Assembly (NCBI RefSeq): GCF_041624475.1
Contig: NZ_JBFJUX010000006.1
Span: 104,247-168,246 of the forward strand
Direction of reading: 5' to 3'
DNA: 64,000 nt
Source of the DNA: Litorivivens sp041624475
GTDB lineage: Bacteria; Pseudomonadota; Gammaproteobacteria; Pseudomonadales; Spongiibacteraceae
Within the stretch, counting starts at the first letter, position 1. Each line of letters starts with the position of its first letter. Below, piece by piece: positions 37,711 through 45,032 of this stretch. Below the pieces are notes generated by a model. That model searched no databases, was not told the origin of the DNA, and saw only the letters and a list, made by a program, of their open reading frames with translations. A program made the position numbers and the translations under genes.

Positions 37711-39402
37711 TTACTGAGCTCTCGGCACGAAGAAGAAATCGCCAACTTCGTGTCCGGCTCCCTTGATGCTTTTATAGACCGGTTCCTGCAGAAACTCATT
37801 GGCCTGCGCCCGGGCCGTGACCGGCTGCTTTATTGCGGCGTACAGGTCGGGGGCAGACAGAACCTCGGTATTGCCGCGCAGTGTTTCAATTAATTCCCGG
37901 GCAAAGACTGAATGCCCCTGGCCTCCACTGTCGATTACCGGCTTGTCGCCGCCTGATGAAAGCAGCAAGCGGGATTTACGCGGCAGCTTGTAGCGAATGT
38001 ACTCCAATTTGTTGGTTTTAGCGGTATTGCCGAAAAAGAGATGGCCGGGTGAATTTGACAGCAGGCCACCATAACAGGAGTCGGCGACCACCAGGACACG
38101 CTTGGCCTGAAGCCGGCCGAGGTGGTTGGTGATGTATTCATTGGGCACCCAGAAGGCATCGTTGGGTGGCGGGTCGGCATTGACCGGAAGCCAATAGCCT
38201 GTATTTCGATCACCAACATCGATCAGGTTACCGTGCCCCGCATAGTAGAGAAACAGGTTGTCGTTAGGCCCGAGCTTGTCGTGCAGATCGTTAATGGCTT
38301 TCATAATGGAAAACCGGTCGGCGTCGAGTAACAGCTCTACCTGAAAACCGTACATCTCTTGCAGAATGCGGCCCAACTCTTTGGCGTCGTTCCAGGGGGT
38401 ATCCAGGTTGGTCAGTGACTGGTACTGGCGGTTGCCGATAATCAACGCGTAATAGCGCCCGAAATTTAGGTCGCCAATCATCAGCGGTGTAACTGCCTCG
38501 GTGGTAGATGACTGGGTGTTTACCAGGGCTGATGGGCGAGTCGCAGTGGCAGTGCGCAGTTTCGGCCCCTCAGGAATTGACGCTAGCTGTGTTGCGACGT
38601 CCTGTTGTGAGCTTTGCAGGCTGGCAACCAGTTGTTGGAGCGATTCAAGCTCAACCCGCAGATCGCGCTGGGCGCCTGATTCCCCAGCTGAACTTGAGGA
38701 ATTGGCGGCGCTTTGTAGCTTCTTTTGCAGGCTATTGATTTGTTGCTTAAGCAGCCTGACCTGAGTTTCTTTGGCGGCAAGCTCCTTCTGCAAACTGGCG
38801 CGGAGGGCTTCCTGTTCCTGTCTGGCGGTTTCCTGAAAGATCACGCTGTCTTCCGGTAGACCCCAAGCCTGACGATAAAGGTTAAGCGCTTTCAGCTTGT
38901 CCGCCTTTACACCAAGGCCCTGTTCGTAAAGGGTGCCGAGATTGAACAGGCCTCGTTCATTGCCCTGATTTGCGGCTTTCTCATACCAGATGGCGGCAGC
39001 TTCGTAATTGGGCTCCGCACCGAGCCCTTTTTCAAAAATCTCACCGACATTGACCTGGGCTTCCGCATCACCGGCTTTAGCGGCGGGCATCCAGACGTTC
39101 AGTGCCGATTTATAGTCTGCGCGATCGTAGGCGACATATTCGCCGCCGCGAATATTGCAGTCAGAGGCTGTGGTTTTTATGGGACGACGGGCGGTAAGGT
39201 AGGTCTGGTTGCCGAGGCTGCGAACCTGACCTGGGAGCAGGCAATCCACCACGTGCATGCCCGAAATCAGCTCTTCCTGCGAGGCGGGGGTTGCACCGGG
39301 CTGGGTGGTCGAAGATGAGCAGGCAGACAATAGAAGCAGGCTGGCAATGCCGCAGGCCCCCATAGCTACCACGCGATATTTACCTGTCAGGTGTAATTTC
39401 AT
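37711..39402 (-). CDS. Caspase-like (peptidase C14) lipoprotein with Sel1 repeats
   Basis: A 563-residue lipoprotein. ATG 39402 gives a signal peptide ending in the lipobox LLSAC (Cys28). Ser at +2 suggests the outer membrane. Two Sel1-like repeats (about 96-183, GDAEAQVNVGEIFEKGLG and GNERGLFNLGTLYEQGLG) and a coiled coil (about 190-270) precede a caspase/metacaspase fold from about 315. The catalytic pair is complete: His390 in LYYAGHGNL and Cys443 in VADSCYGGLL. A cysteine protease with Arg/Lys-type (metacaspase) or other specificity is expected from the family. Substrates are unknown. It is flanked by two paralogous beta-barrel genes on the same strand. An upstream in-frame ATG would break the lipoprotein signal and was rejected. 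Confidence 0.9.
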   Translation of the reverse strand: MKLHLTGKYRVVAMGACGIASLLLLSACSSSTTQPGATPASQEELISGMHVVDCLLPGQVRSLGNQTYLTARRPIKTTASDCNIRGGEYVAYDRADYKSALNVWMPAAKAGDAEAQVNVGEIFEKGLGAEPNYEAAAIWYEKAANQGNERGLFNLGTLYEQGLGVKADKLKALNLYRQAWGLPEDSVIFQETARQEQEALRASLQKELAAKETQVRLLKQQINSLQKKLQSAANSSSSAGESGAQRDLRVELESLQQLVASLQSSQQDVATQLASIPEGPKLRTATATRPSALVNTQSSTTEAVTPLMIGDLNFGRYYALIIGNRQYQSLTNLDTPWNDAKELGRILQEMYGFQVELLLDADRFSIMKAINDLHDKLGPNDNLFLYYAGHGNLIDVGDRNTGYWLPVNADPPPNDAFWVPNEYITNHLGRLQAKRVLVVADSCYGGLLSNSPGHLFFGNTAKTNKLEYIRYKLPRKSRLLLSSGGDKPVIDSGGQGHSVFARELIETLRGNTEVLSAPDLYAAIKQPVTARAQANEFLQEPVYKSIKGAGHEVGDFFFVPRAQ

Positions 39403-39557
39403 GGCTAGCGACCTTTTAGCGCGGAAACGTAATGAGCAGGCTGGAACGAACTTGCCTTGAATCTCCACTTTTAATTAGTGTGGGACATTCTGACAGCGCT
39501 ATCAAGCGGGAACGCAGCTAAGGGTAAATCAACGGCCTGCTACTGATCTCAAGCGCA

Positions 39558-40703
39558 CTAGAGCTCCAATCTGAGTCCGGCCGTAAAGCTCTTCTGATCG
39601 AGCAGACTGTGCGCAATAACCTTTTCAAAGGCCGCGAAAACGGATCGGCCGTGGCGGAGCTGGAGCGACAGGCTGAGGCGAGCAGAGCCGTAATTTTGTT
39701 CGGGTTTATCGCTGATGTGTTTGATTCCACTGCGAGTTTTGAGGGCCTCGACATCGCCAAACTCCCGGTGATAGGCAATGTATAAGCCGGGAATAACGAC
39801 GCCGAAGTTCGTCGAGACAGCGTAATCCAGTTGCAGGGCGCCGCGCAGGTTCAGTGACTCAAAATGCAGATCCCGGTAGGAAAGGGCGCCGCTGCCAGTC
39901 AGGGGCTGCTCTGAGTAGTCGTCGAGTTTGCCGCGAAGATGGAAAATGCGCAGGCTTGGGGTAAGTGTCAGACCCTGCCAGCCGAAAAAGTGGCCCAGCG
40001 CAGCTTCTGCCGAGTGGAACTTGCCTTGGGTGGCACCCCTGTAGCTACCGGTACTTGAGTGTCGGACAGAATCCAAGTCAATCTGCCCCACACTGGCGAG
40101 TGTATCCAGGAAGGTATCTCCCCAGTACTTTGAGCCATGAAAACCCAGCATGAGTGTATCGCTGCTGGCGTCGCCTTCCTTGCCGGCAATAACCGTATCG
40201 GCCTTTAGAGAACTGAGGCTTATGCCGCCTCTAACGTCAGGATGCAGCTGGTAGTCAACACCCAGCAGCAAAGCTTCGCTATCCTGCGCATAGGCCAGCC
40301 CGCGCCTCGTCTGCTGTTTATCTGTATCAGCGGAGTCGGCCATCAGAAAGGGAGACCAGCGACTGAAACCGTCGGTATCGGCACCGGCGCTTCCGCCCCG
40401 CGCCGAGTTGCTGTTCCGGCCACGCGCCAGGCCTATGCGGCTGCCCAGACTGCTTGCAAAGCTGCCAGCAGCACCGCTTGCCGAGAATCCACCTTCACCG
40501 GGACAGTCTGACTGGTCGCAGCGGTCGGCGTTCTTGTTCTGATCCTGGAAACCGAAGGAAATCGTAACCAGCTCGCCTATCAGGGTAATGTTGTCGTCGT
40601 GAACGTTGACAAGATTGCCTTGATGGTCAGCAAATGCCAGGGAGCTAAGGCACAACGATGCGGCTGCCAGTCGGATTAGTAGCGTTTGTCCGAGGCGAGT
40701 CAT
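39558..40703 (-). CDS. Passenger-less autotransporter-type beta-barrel protein (copy A)
   Basis: A 381-residue protein: signal peptide (RLAAASLCLSSLAFA), a short Gly/Ser-rich region with a Cys pair (DRCDQSDCPGEGG), then a beta-domain with RWSPF, SKYWGDTFLD, GKFHSAEAALGHFF and YHREFGD. These blocks match copy B one for one. No passenger domain is present, so it is more likely a structural or adhesive barrel than a classical autotransporter. The ATG has a perfect AAGGAG ribosome site. It is the first gene after the promoter at 40779-40808. Confidence 0.82.
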   Translation of the reverse strand: MTRLGQTLLIRLAAASLCLSSLAFADHQGNLVNVHDDNITLIGELVTISFGFQDQNKNADRCDQSDCPGEGGFSASGAAGSFASSLGSRIGLARGRNSNSARGGSAGADTDGFSRWSPFLMADSADTDKQQTRRGLAYAQDSEALLLGVDYQLHPDVRGGISLSSLKADTVIAGKEGDASSDTLMLGFHGSKYWGDTFLDTLASVGQIDLDSVRHSSTGSYRGATQGKFHSAEAALGHFFGWQGLTLTPSLRIFHLRGKLDDYSEQPLTGSGALSYRDLHFESLNLRGALQLDYAVSTNFGVVIPGLYIAYHREFGDVEALKTRSGIKHISDKPEQNYGSARLSLSLQLRHGRSVFAAFEKVIAHSLLDQKSFTAGLRLEL

Positions 40704-40778
40704 TGCAGCTCCTTCGTGACCGAGTCGAGCGCCGCATTTATTAACGGGATTTTAGCGCAGGCCTCATGCAAGCTGTTC

Positions 40779-40808
40779 ATTATACGGCAAGATACTGAGA
40801 CTTGTCGG
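40779..40808 (-). promoter_or_regulatory. Sigma70 promoter of the barrel-caspase-kinase cassette
   Basis: On the minus strand, a perfect -10 TATAAT (plus 40779-40784) is preceded after 18 bases by CCGACA (plus 40803-40808), four of six matches to the -35 consensus. The start would be about 70 bases before the copy A ATG. No other convincing promoter was found within the cassette. Confidence 0.6.
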
Positions 40809-40827
40809 TTGTCCAATGGAGGTTAAC

Positions 40828-41352
40828 TTGAAATTACAGGACGTGACACTTTTTCGAGGTGGCGAGCGCACTGTGCTGAGGGAGGTTGTCGATAAGCGAG
40901 CGGTCTTGCTAATTATACTGCGGCACAGTGGGTGTCCACTGTGCCGAGAGCACCTGGTGGTTACTGAGGGGATGCTCGCTGAAATTCCCACCGATCGCTG
41001 CCAGGTGGTGGGTATCTGCCAGGGGGATGGCGCCGAGGCACTGGCATTGGAGCAGGAACTGGAGCTGAGTTTTCCGGTTTACGCCGACCCGGACGCAGCC
41101 CTGTACCGGGAGCTGGATATGCCACACGGCTCCTGGTGGCAGGTCACCCTGGGGCCGATGCTGCGTCAACCATTGAAGGCGATAAAGCGTATGCGCGATG
41201 TGCGCCGTCCGGGCAAAGACGTCAGACAGCTGGGCGGTGTGGTACTGCTGTCTTCGGCGATGGAGCCACTGTATCGCTATGTTCAACGCGATTCCGGAGA
41301 CCTGCCGGGTGACGACGAGGTGCTCTCCGCAGTCGCTGCGCACTGCAGCTAG
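40828..41352 (+). CDS. Peroxiredoxin-like thioredoxin-fold protein (AhpC/TSA-like)
   Basis: A 174-residue thioredoxin-fold protein related to the AhpC/TSA-like and SelL-type groups. The active-site region reads RHSGCPLCREH, with a CxxC (Cys36, Cys39) at the end of the first strand. The fold suggests a peroxide- or disulfide-active protein. TTG 40828 was chosen because GGAGG (40818-40822) stands five bases before it; the in-frame ATG 40816 has its own ribosome site inside the coding part and is less likely. It is divergent from the barrel-caspase cassette and shares its intergenic region. Confidence 0.75.
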   Translation: MKLQDVTLFRGGERTVLREVVDKRAVLLIILRHSGCPLCREHLVVTEGMLAEIPTDRCQVVGICQGDGAEALALEQELELSFPVYADPDAALYRELDMPHGSWWQVTLGPMLRQPLKAIKRMRDVRRPGKDVRQLGGVVLLSSAMEPLYRYVQRDSGDLPGDDEVLSAVAAHCS

Positions 41353-41393
41353 CCCGAACGGCGTATGTTGCAACATTCACGGCGTGCTAGTGT
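41349..41393 (+). promoter_or_regulatory. Palindrome and extended -10 upstream of the SDR gene
   Basis: A perfect 12-base palindrome ATGTTG-CAACAT (41365-41376) is bracketed by CTAGC (41349-41353) and GCTAG (41386-41390). Two CGGCGT copies flank it. TGCTAGTGT (41385-41393) can serve as extended -10. The palindrome would lie in the -20 to -35 region, a typical repressor site. Confidence 0.4.
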
Positions 41394-41426
41394 TAGCCGC
41401 GAATTAGACTGACAGGACGTATTTTT

Positions 41427-42170
41427 ATGGGACGATTTTCGGGCAAGACGGTATTGATCACCGGTGCCGCATCAGGCATTGGCCGCGCCAGCGCTCAGGC
41501 TTTTGCTGCCGAAGGTGCCTCGCTCTATCTTTGCGATATCAACGGTGAAGGATTGCAAGCAGTCGCAGAAGCACTGCCGGGGCAGGTGAAAACCCGGGTG
41601 TTGGATGTGACCAGCTCGGCCGATTGCCGGGCTGCGGTGGAAGAGGCCGCAACAGAATTTGGCCAGCTCGATGTGCTGTGCAATATTGCGGGTATAGCCA
41701 AGACGCACCATTTTCACGATACAACGGATGAGCAGTGGGATCAGATTCTGGCCGTCAATCTGTCCAGCGTAATGTATCTGTCGCGGGCGGCCATTCCCCA
41801 TCTGCTGAAACAGAAGGGCAATATCGTCAATATGGCGTCCATAGCGGGCCTGATGGGCCAGGCCTATACCTCGGGCTATTGCGCCAGCAAGGCGGCGGTG
41901 GTGATGTTGAGTAAATCGATTGCGCTGGAATATGCCAAACAGGGGCTGCGCTGCAACGCGATTTGTCCGGGCGGGGTGCAGACTGAGCTGGTTCAGAAGT
42001 TTTCCGCGCCGGAGGATGTCAATTTCGAACTGATGGCTCGCTATATGCCCCTGACGGAAATGGCTGAAGCGGAAGATGTTGCCAACGCGGTGCTGTTTCT
42101 GGCCTCACAGGATGCGCGCCATATCAATGGTGTCGCTCTGCCACTGGATTCCGGCGTGTCGGCGGGTTAG
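41427..42170 (+). CDS. Short-chain dehydrogenase/reductase
   Basis: A 247-residue classical SDR using NAD(P)H. Cofactor motif TGAASGIG (12-19), NIAG (86-89), and the catalytic Ser138, Tyr151 and Lys155 (YCASK). The FabG-like end is VALPLDSGVSAG. The acidic residue after the second strand (CDINGE) favours NAD over NADP. Substrate is unknown. No operon partner is apparent. Confidence 0.9.
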   Translation: MGRFSGKTVLITGAASGIGRASAQAFAAEGASLYLCDINGEGLQAVAEALPGQVKTRVLDVTSSADCRAAVEEAATEFGQLDVLCNIAGIAKTHHFHDTTDEQWDQILAVNLSSVMYLSRAAIPHLLKQKGNIVNMASIAGLMGQAYTSGYCASKAAVVMLSKSIALEYAKQGLRCNAICPGGVQTELVQKFSAPEDVNFELMARYMPLTEMAEAEDVANAVLFLASQDARHINGVALPLDSGVSAG

Positions 42171-42236
42171 CGTACACGAGCGCGCGGGGTCACGCTTAAC
42201 GGTCAATATGGATTACAATGACGTTCGCGTTTGAGC

Positions 42237-42285
42237 TACAATCAGATTAATTATCAAGATTGATCTGCAAGACATTGATTATTAA
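42237..42285 (+). promoter_or_regulatory. yajC promoter and SD-overlapping hairpin
   Basis: TACAAT (42237-42242) is a good -10, with a weak TTACAA 18 bases upstream. Just downstream, TTAATTATCAA (42247-42257) and TTGATTATTAA (42275-42285) form an 11-bp inverted repeat with one mismatch. Its right arm ends in the first bases of the AAGGA ribosome site (42284-42288). The AU-rich fold could act as a temperature- or translation-sensitive switch. Confidence 0.45.
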
Positions 42286-42294
42286 GGATATGTG

Positions 42295-42630
42295 ATGAGT
42301 TTCTTTATCTCCCAAGCCCATGCACAGAGCGCAGGACAGCAGCCTCCTCCCGGCGGTGATCTGTTCCAGCTGGGTTTTCTGGTGCTGTTGTTTGTACTGT
42401 TTTACTTTCTGGCAATCCGCCCCCAGCGCAAACGTCAGAAAGAGCATGCGGAAATGGTCGCGGCCCTGGCCAAGGGTGATGAAGTAGTGACCAGTGGCGG
42501 CATTCTCGGCAAAGTGGTGCGTCTTGATGACCATTACGTGGTGCTGCAAGTGGGCGACAATATGGAGCTCAAGTTCCAGCGCGGCATGGTCAGCGCTGTG
42601 CTGCCCAAGGGCACTATCAAGGCAATCTGA
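42295..42630 (+). CDS. yajC: Preprotein translocase subunit YajC
   Basis: A 111-residue small inner-membrane protein that associates with SecDF-YidC. One membrane helix (LGFLVLLFVLFYFLAIRPQ) is followed by the cytoplasmic domain with GDEVVTSGGILGKVVRLDD. ATG 42295 has AAGGA at 42284-42288; the GTG three bases earlier is in frame but less likely. The usual neighbours tgt, secD and secF are not present, at least on this side. The next gene starts two bases after the stop. Confidence 0.93.
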   Translation: MSFFISQAHAQSAGQQPPPGGDLFQLGFLVLLFVLFYFLAIRPQRKRQKEHAEMVAALAKGDEVVTSGGILGKVVRLDDHYVVLQVGDNMELKFQRGMVSAVLPKGTIKAI

Positions 42631-42632
42631 TC

Positions 42633-43658
42633 GTGCCCTTGCCGCCGCTTCCCCCAAGGCTGCCACTGGCGCAACTGCCCACCCCCTTGCAACCGCTGGA
42701 TCGTCTCAGTGAGAGGCTTGGGGCAGGAATCCGCCTCTGGGTGAAGCGCGACGATCTCACCGGCAGCGTGTTAAGCGGTAACAAGGTGCGCAAGCTGGAA
42801 TTCACTCTGGCTCAGGCCTTGCAAGACGGTTGCGATACCATCATTACCTGCGGCGGTATTCAGTCCAACCACTGTCGCGCTACCGCACTGCTTTGTGCCC
42901 AGCTCGGTCTGCGCTGTCATTTGATTCTGCGCGGAGCTGAGCCCGAAGTCGGCGACGGCAATCTGCTCCTCGATCAGCTCGCTGGCGCACAGATCGACTT
43001 CCATCCGGCCCGTTTCTACCAGTCCAATCTAGACTCCCTGCTCAATGCGGCAAAGCAGCGCAGCGACGAGGCAGGGCATCCGGCCTTTATCATTCCCACC
43101 GGTGCCTCGGACGGTATCGGAGTATGGGGCTACCTGATGGCGGCAGACGAACTGCGGCAGGATTTTGCCCGCGCAGGGATTGCGCCGGAGCATATTGTCT
43201 GTGCGACGGGTTCGGGTGGCACCCAGGCGGGTTTGACCCTAGGCGCGCGTTTACTGAACTTGCCGAGTCAGGTTTGGGGGGTGAACGTCTGCGACGACGA
43301 AGCCTGGTTCCTCAATAAAGTGCGGCAGGATGTTGCGGACTGGCGCGACCGCTATCAACCGGCTTTTGACCTAGCCTCACTGGATACCCGGGTGATTGAT
43401 GGCTATGTGGGTGCCGGCTACGCCATAGCCGATGAGGCCGTGTTTAAAACCATCGCTACCGTGGCGCGGCTGGAAGGCATTATTCTTGACCCGGTTTATA
43501 CCGGCAAAGCCTTTCACGGCCTGATCGAAGAAATCAGAAGCGGCCGCTTGGCGGGCAGCGATCTGGTGTTTGTGCACACGGGCGGCACGTTTGGCCTGTT
43601 CCCCCAGCGCGATCAAGTGGCACCGGTATTGACTAAAGCGCACTCGGAACAACAATAA
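42633..43658 (+). CDS. dcyD: D-cysteine desulfhydrase / ACC deaminase family PLP enzyme
   Basis: A 341-residue fold-type II PLP enzyme. The PLP lysine is Lys51 in SGNKVRKLEF, with CGGIQSNHCRATA and GSGGTQAGLTLGA for phosphate binding. Relatives degrade D-cysteine to pyruvate, sulfide and ammonia, or 1-aminocyclopropane-1-carboxylate; the two cannot be told apart safely here. It starts at GTG 42633, two bases after yajC, and is followed 24 bases later by an amino-acid symporter, suggesting uptake plus breakdown of an amino acid. Confidence 0.85.
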   Translation: MPLPPLPPRLPLAQLPTPLQPLDRLSERLGAGIRLWVKRDDLTGSVLSGNKVRKLEFTLAQALQDGCDTIITCGGIQSNHCRATALLCAQLGLRCHLILRGAEPEVGDGNLLLDQLAGAQIDFHPARFYQSNLDSLLNAAKQRSDEAGHPAFIIPTGASDGIGVWGYLMAADELRQDFARAGIAPEHIVCATGSGGTQAGLTLGARLLNLPSQVWGVNVCDDEAWFLNKVRQDVADWRDRYQPAFDLASLDTRVIDGYVGAGYAIADEAVFKTIATVARLEGIILDPVYTGKAFHGLIEEIRSGRLAGSDLVFVHTGGTFGLFPQRDQVAPVLTKAHSEQQ

Positions 43659-43681
43659 CAGCAACCATCGCAGGATTTCTC

Positions 43682-45025
43682 ATGCTGGAAACTTTTGAAA
43701 GACTGGTCTCATCGCTGAATGGACTGGTCTGGGGCCTACCCATGCTGGTGCTTATCCTTGGCACCGGTCTCTACCTGATGCTGGGTTTGCGGTTGATGCC
43801 GCTACGCAATATCGGTCGGGCGTTCACCATGTTGCTGGCCGGCAGGCGCGGTGAGGGCGAAGGCGATATTTCGCCATTTCAGGCTCTGATGACCTCGCTG
43901 TCGGCGACTATCGGTACCGGCAACATCGCTGGTGTTGCCACTGCGATTGCACTGGGTGGTCCCGGCGCGCTGTTCTGGATGTGGTGCACCGCGCTGGTTG
44001 GTATGGCAACCAAATATGCAGAAGCGGTTTGCGCCGTGCACTATCGCGAGCGCGACGCCAACGGTGATTTCTGTGGCGGCCCGATGTATTACATCAAGAA
44101 TGGTCTGCCTTCTCATTGGCGCTGGCTGGCGGTGGCCTTTGCCCTGTTTGGCGCGATTGCCGGCTTTGGCATCGGCAACAGTGTGCAGGCCAATTCTGTC
44201 GCCGACGCGCTCGACAGCAGCTTCGGCATCGATCCGCGCATTACCGGGTTTTGCCTGCTGGTGGCGGTAGCCGCCGTGGTGCTGGGCGGGGTTCGTCGTA
44301 TAGCCGAGGTGGCCGGCGTTCTGGTGCCTTTGATGGCCGCGCTTTACCTTATCGCCGGCTTGATCATCATCATCGGTTCCCTTGGGGAGTTGCCGGCGGT
44401 GATTGCGCTGGTATTTGAATCTGCCTTTACCGGTACCGCGGCAACCGGCGGTTTTGCCGGAGCAGCGGTTTGGGCCGCCATTCGCTTCGGGGTGGCGCGG
44501 GGTATTTTCAGCAACGAAGCGGGGTTGGGCAGTGCGCCTATTGCCCACGCCGCTGCCAAAACCGACAGCCCGGTGGGGCAGGGTATGGTCGCCATGCTGG
44601 GTACCTTTATCGATACCTTGATCGTGTGCAGTATCACGGGTTTTGTGATTCTGTTGAGTGGCGCCTGGACCAGCGGCGAGAACGGTGCCGCACTGTCGGC
44701 GGCGGCCTTTGATCAGCTGTTGCCCGGCGGCCAATACGTTGTATCGATTGGTCTGGTATTGTTTGCCTTTACGACTATTCTTGGCTGGAGTTATTACTGC
44801 GAGCGTTGTGTGGTTTATCTGTTCGGCGTAAAGGCCGAGCTGCCCTTTCGCCTGTTGTGGGTAGCTGCGGTTCCTCTTGGCGCGCTGGCCAATCTGGAAT
44901 TGATCTGGCTGGTGGCAGATACGCTGAATGCCATGATGGCACTGCCCAACCTGATTGCCCTGTTGTTGCTGAGCCCGGTTGTGTTTCGTTTGACGCGGGA
45001 GTATCGCGCGACCAACAGAGCGTAA
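43682..45025 (+). CDS. Sodium:alanine (AGCS family) symporter
   Basis: A 447-residue transporter with about 10-11 membrane helices. Family signatures include SLSATIGTGNIAGVATAIALG near the N-terminus (read in two parts, SLSATIGTGNIAG and VATAIALG) and SNEAGLGSAPIAHAAA. Members carry alanine or glycine, sometimes both stereoisomers, with sodium. It follows a D-cysteine desulfhydrase-like gene and lies close to alr. The 3' end is only seven bases from the convergent EAL gene. Confidence 0.92.
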   Translation: MLETFERLVSSLNGLVWGLPMLVLILGTGLYLMLGLRLMPLRNIGRAFTMLLAGRRGEGEGDISPFQALMTSLSATIGTGNIAGVATAIALGGPGALFWMWCTALVGMATKYAEAVCAVHYRERDANGDFCGGPMYYIKNGLPSHWRWLAVAFALFGAIAGFGIGNSVQANSVADALDSSFGIDPRITGFCLLVAVAAVVLGGVRRIAEVAGVLVPLMAALYLIAGLIIIIGSLGELPAVIALVFESAFTGTAATGGFAGAAVWAAIRFGVARGIFSNEAGLGSAPIAHAAAKTDSPVGQGMVAMLGTFIDTLIVCSITGFVILLSGAWTSGENGAALSAAAFDQLLPGGQYVVSIGLVLFAFTTILGWSYYCERCVVYLFGVKAELPFRLLWVAAVPLGALANLELIWLVADTLNAMMALPNLIALLLLSPVVFRLTREYRATNRA

Positions 45026-45032
45026 AAAAGTG

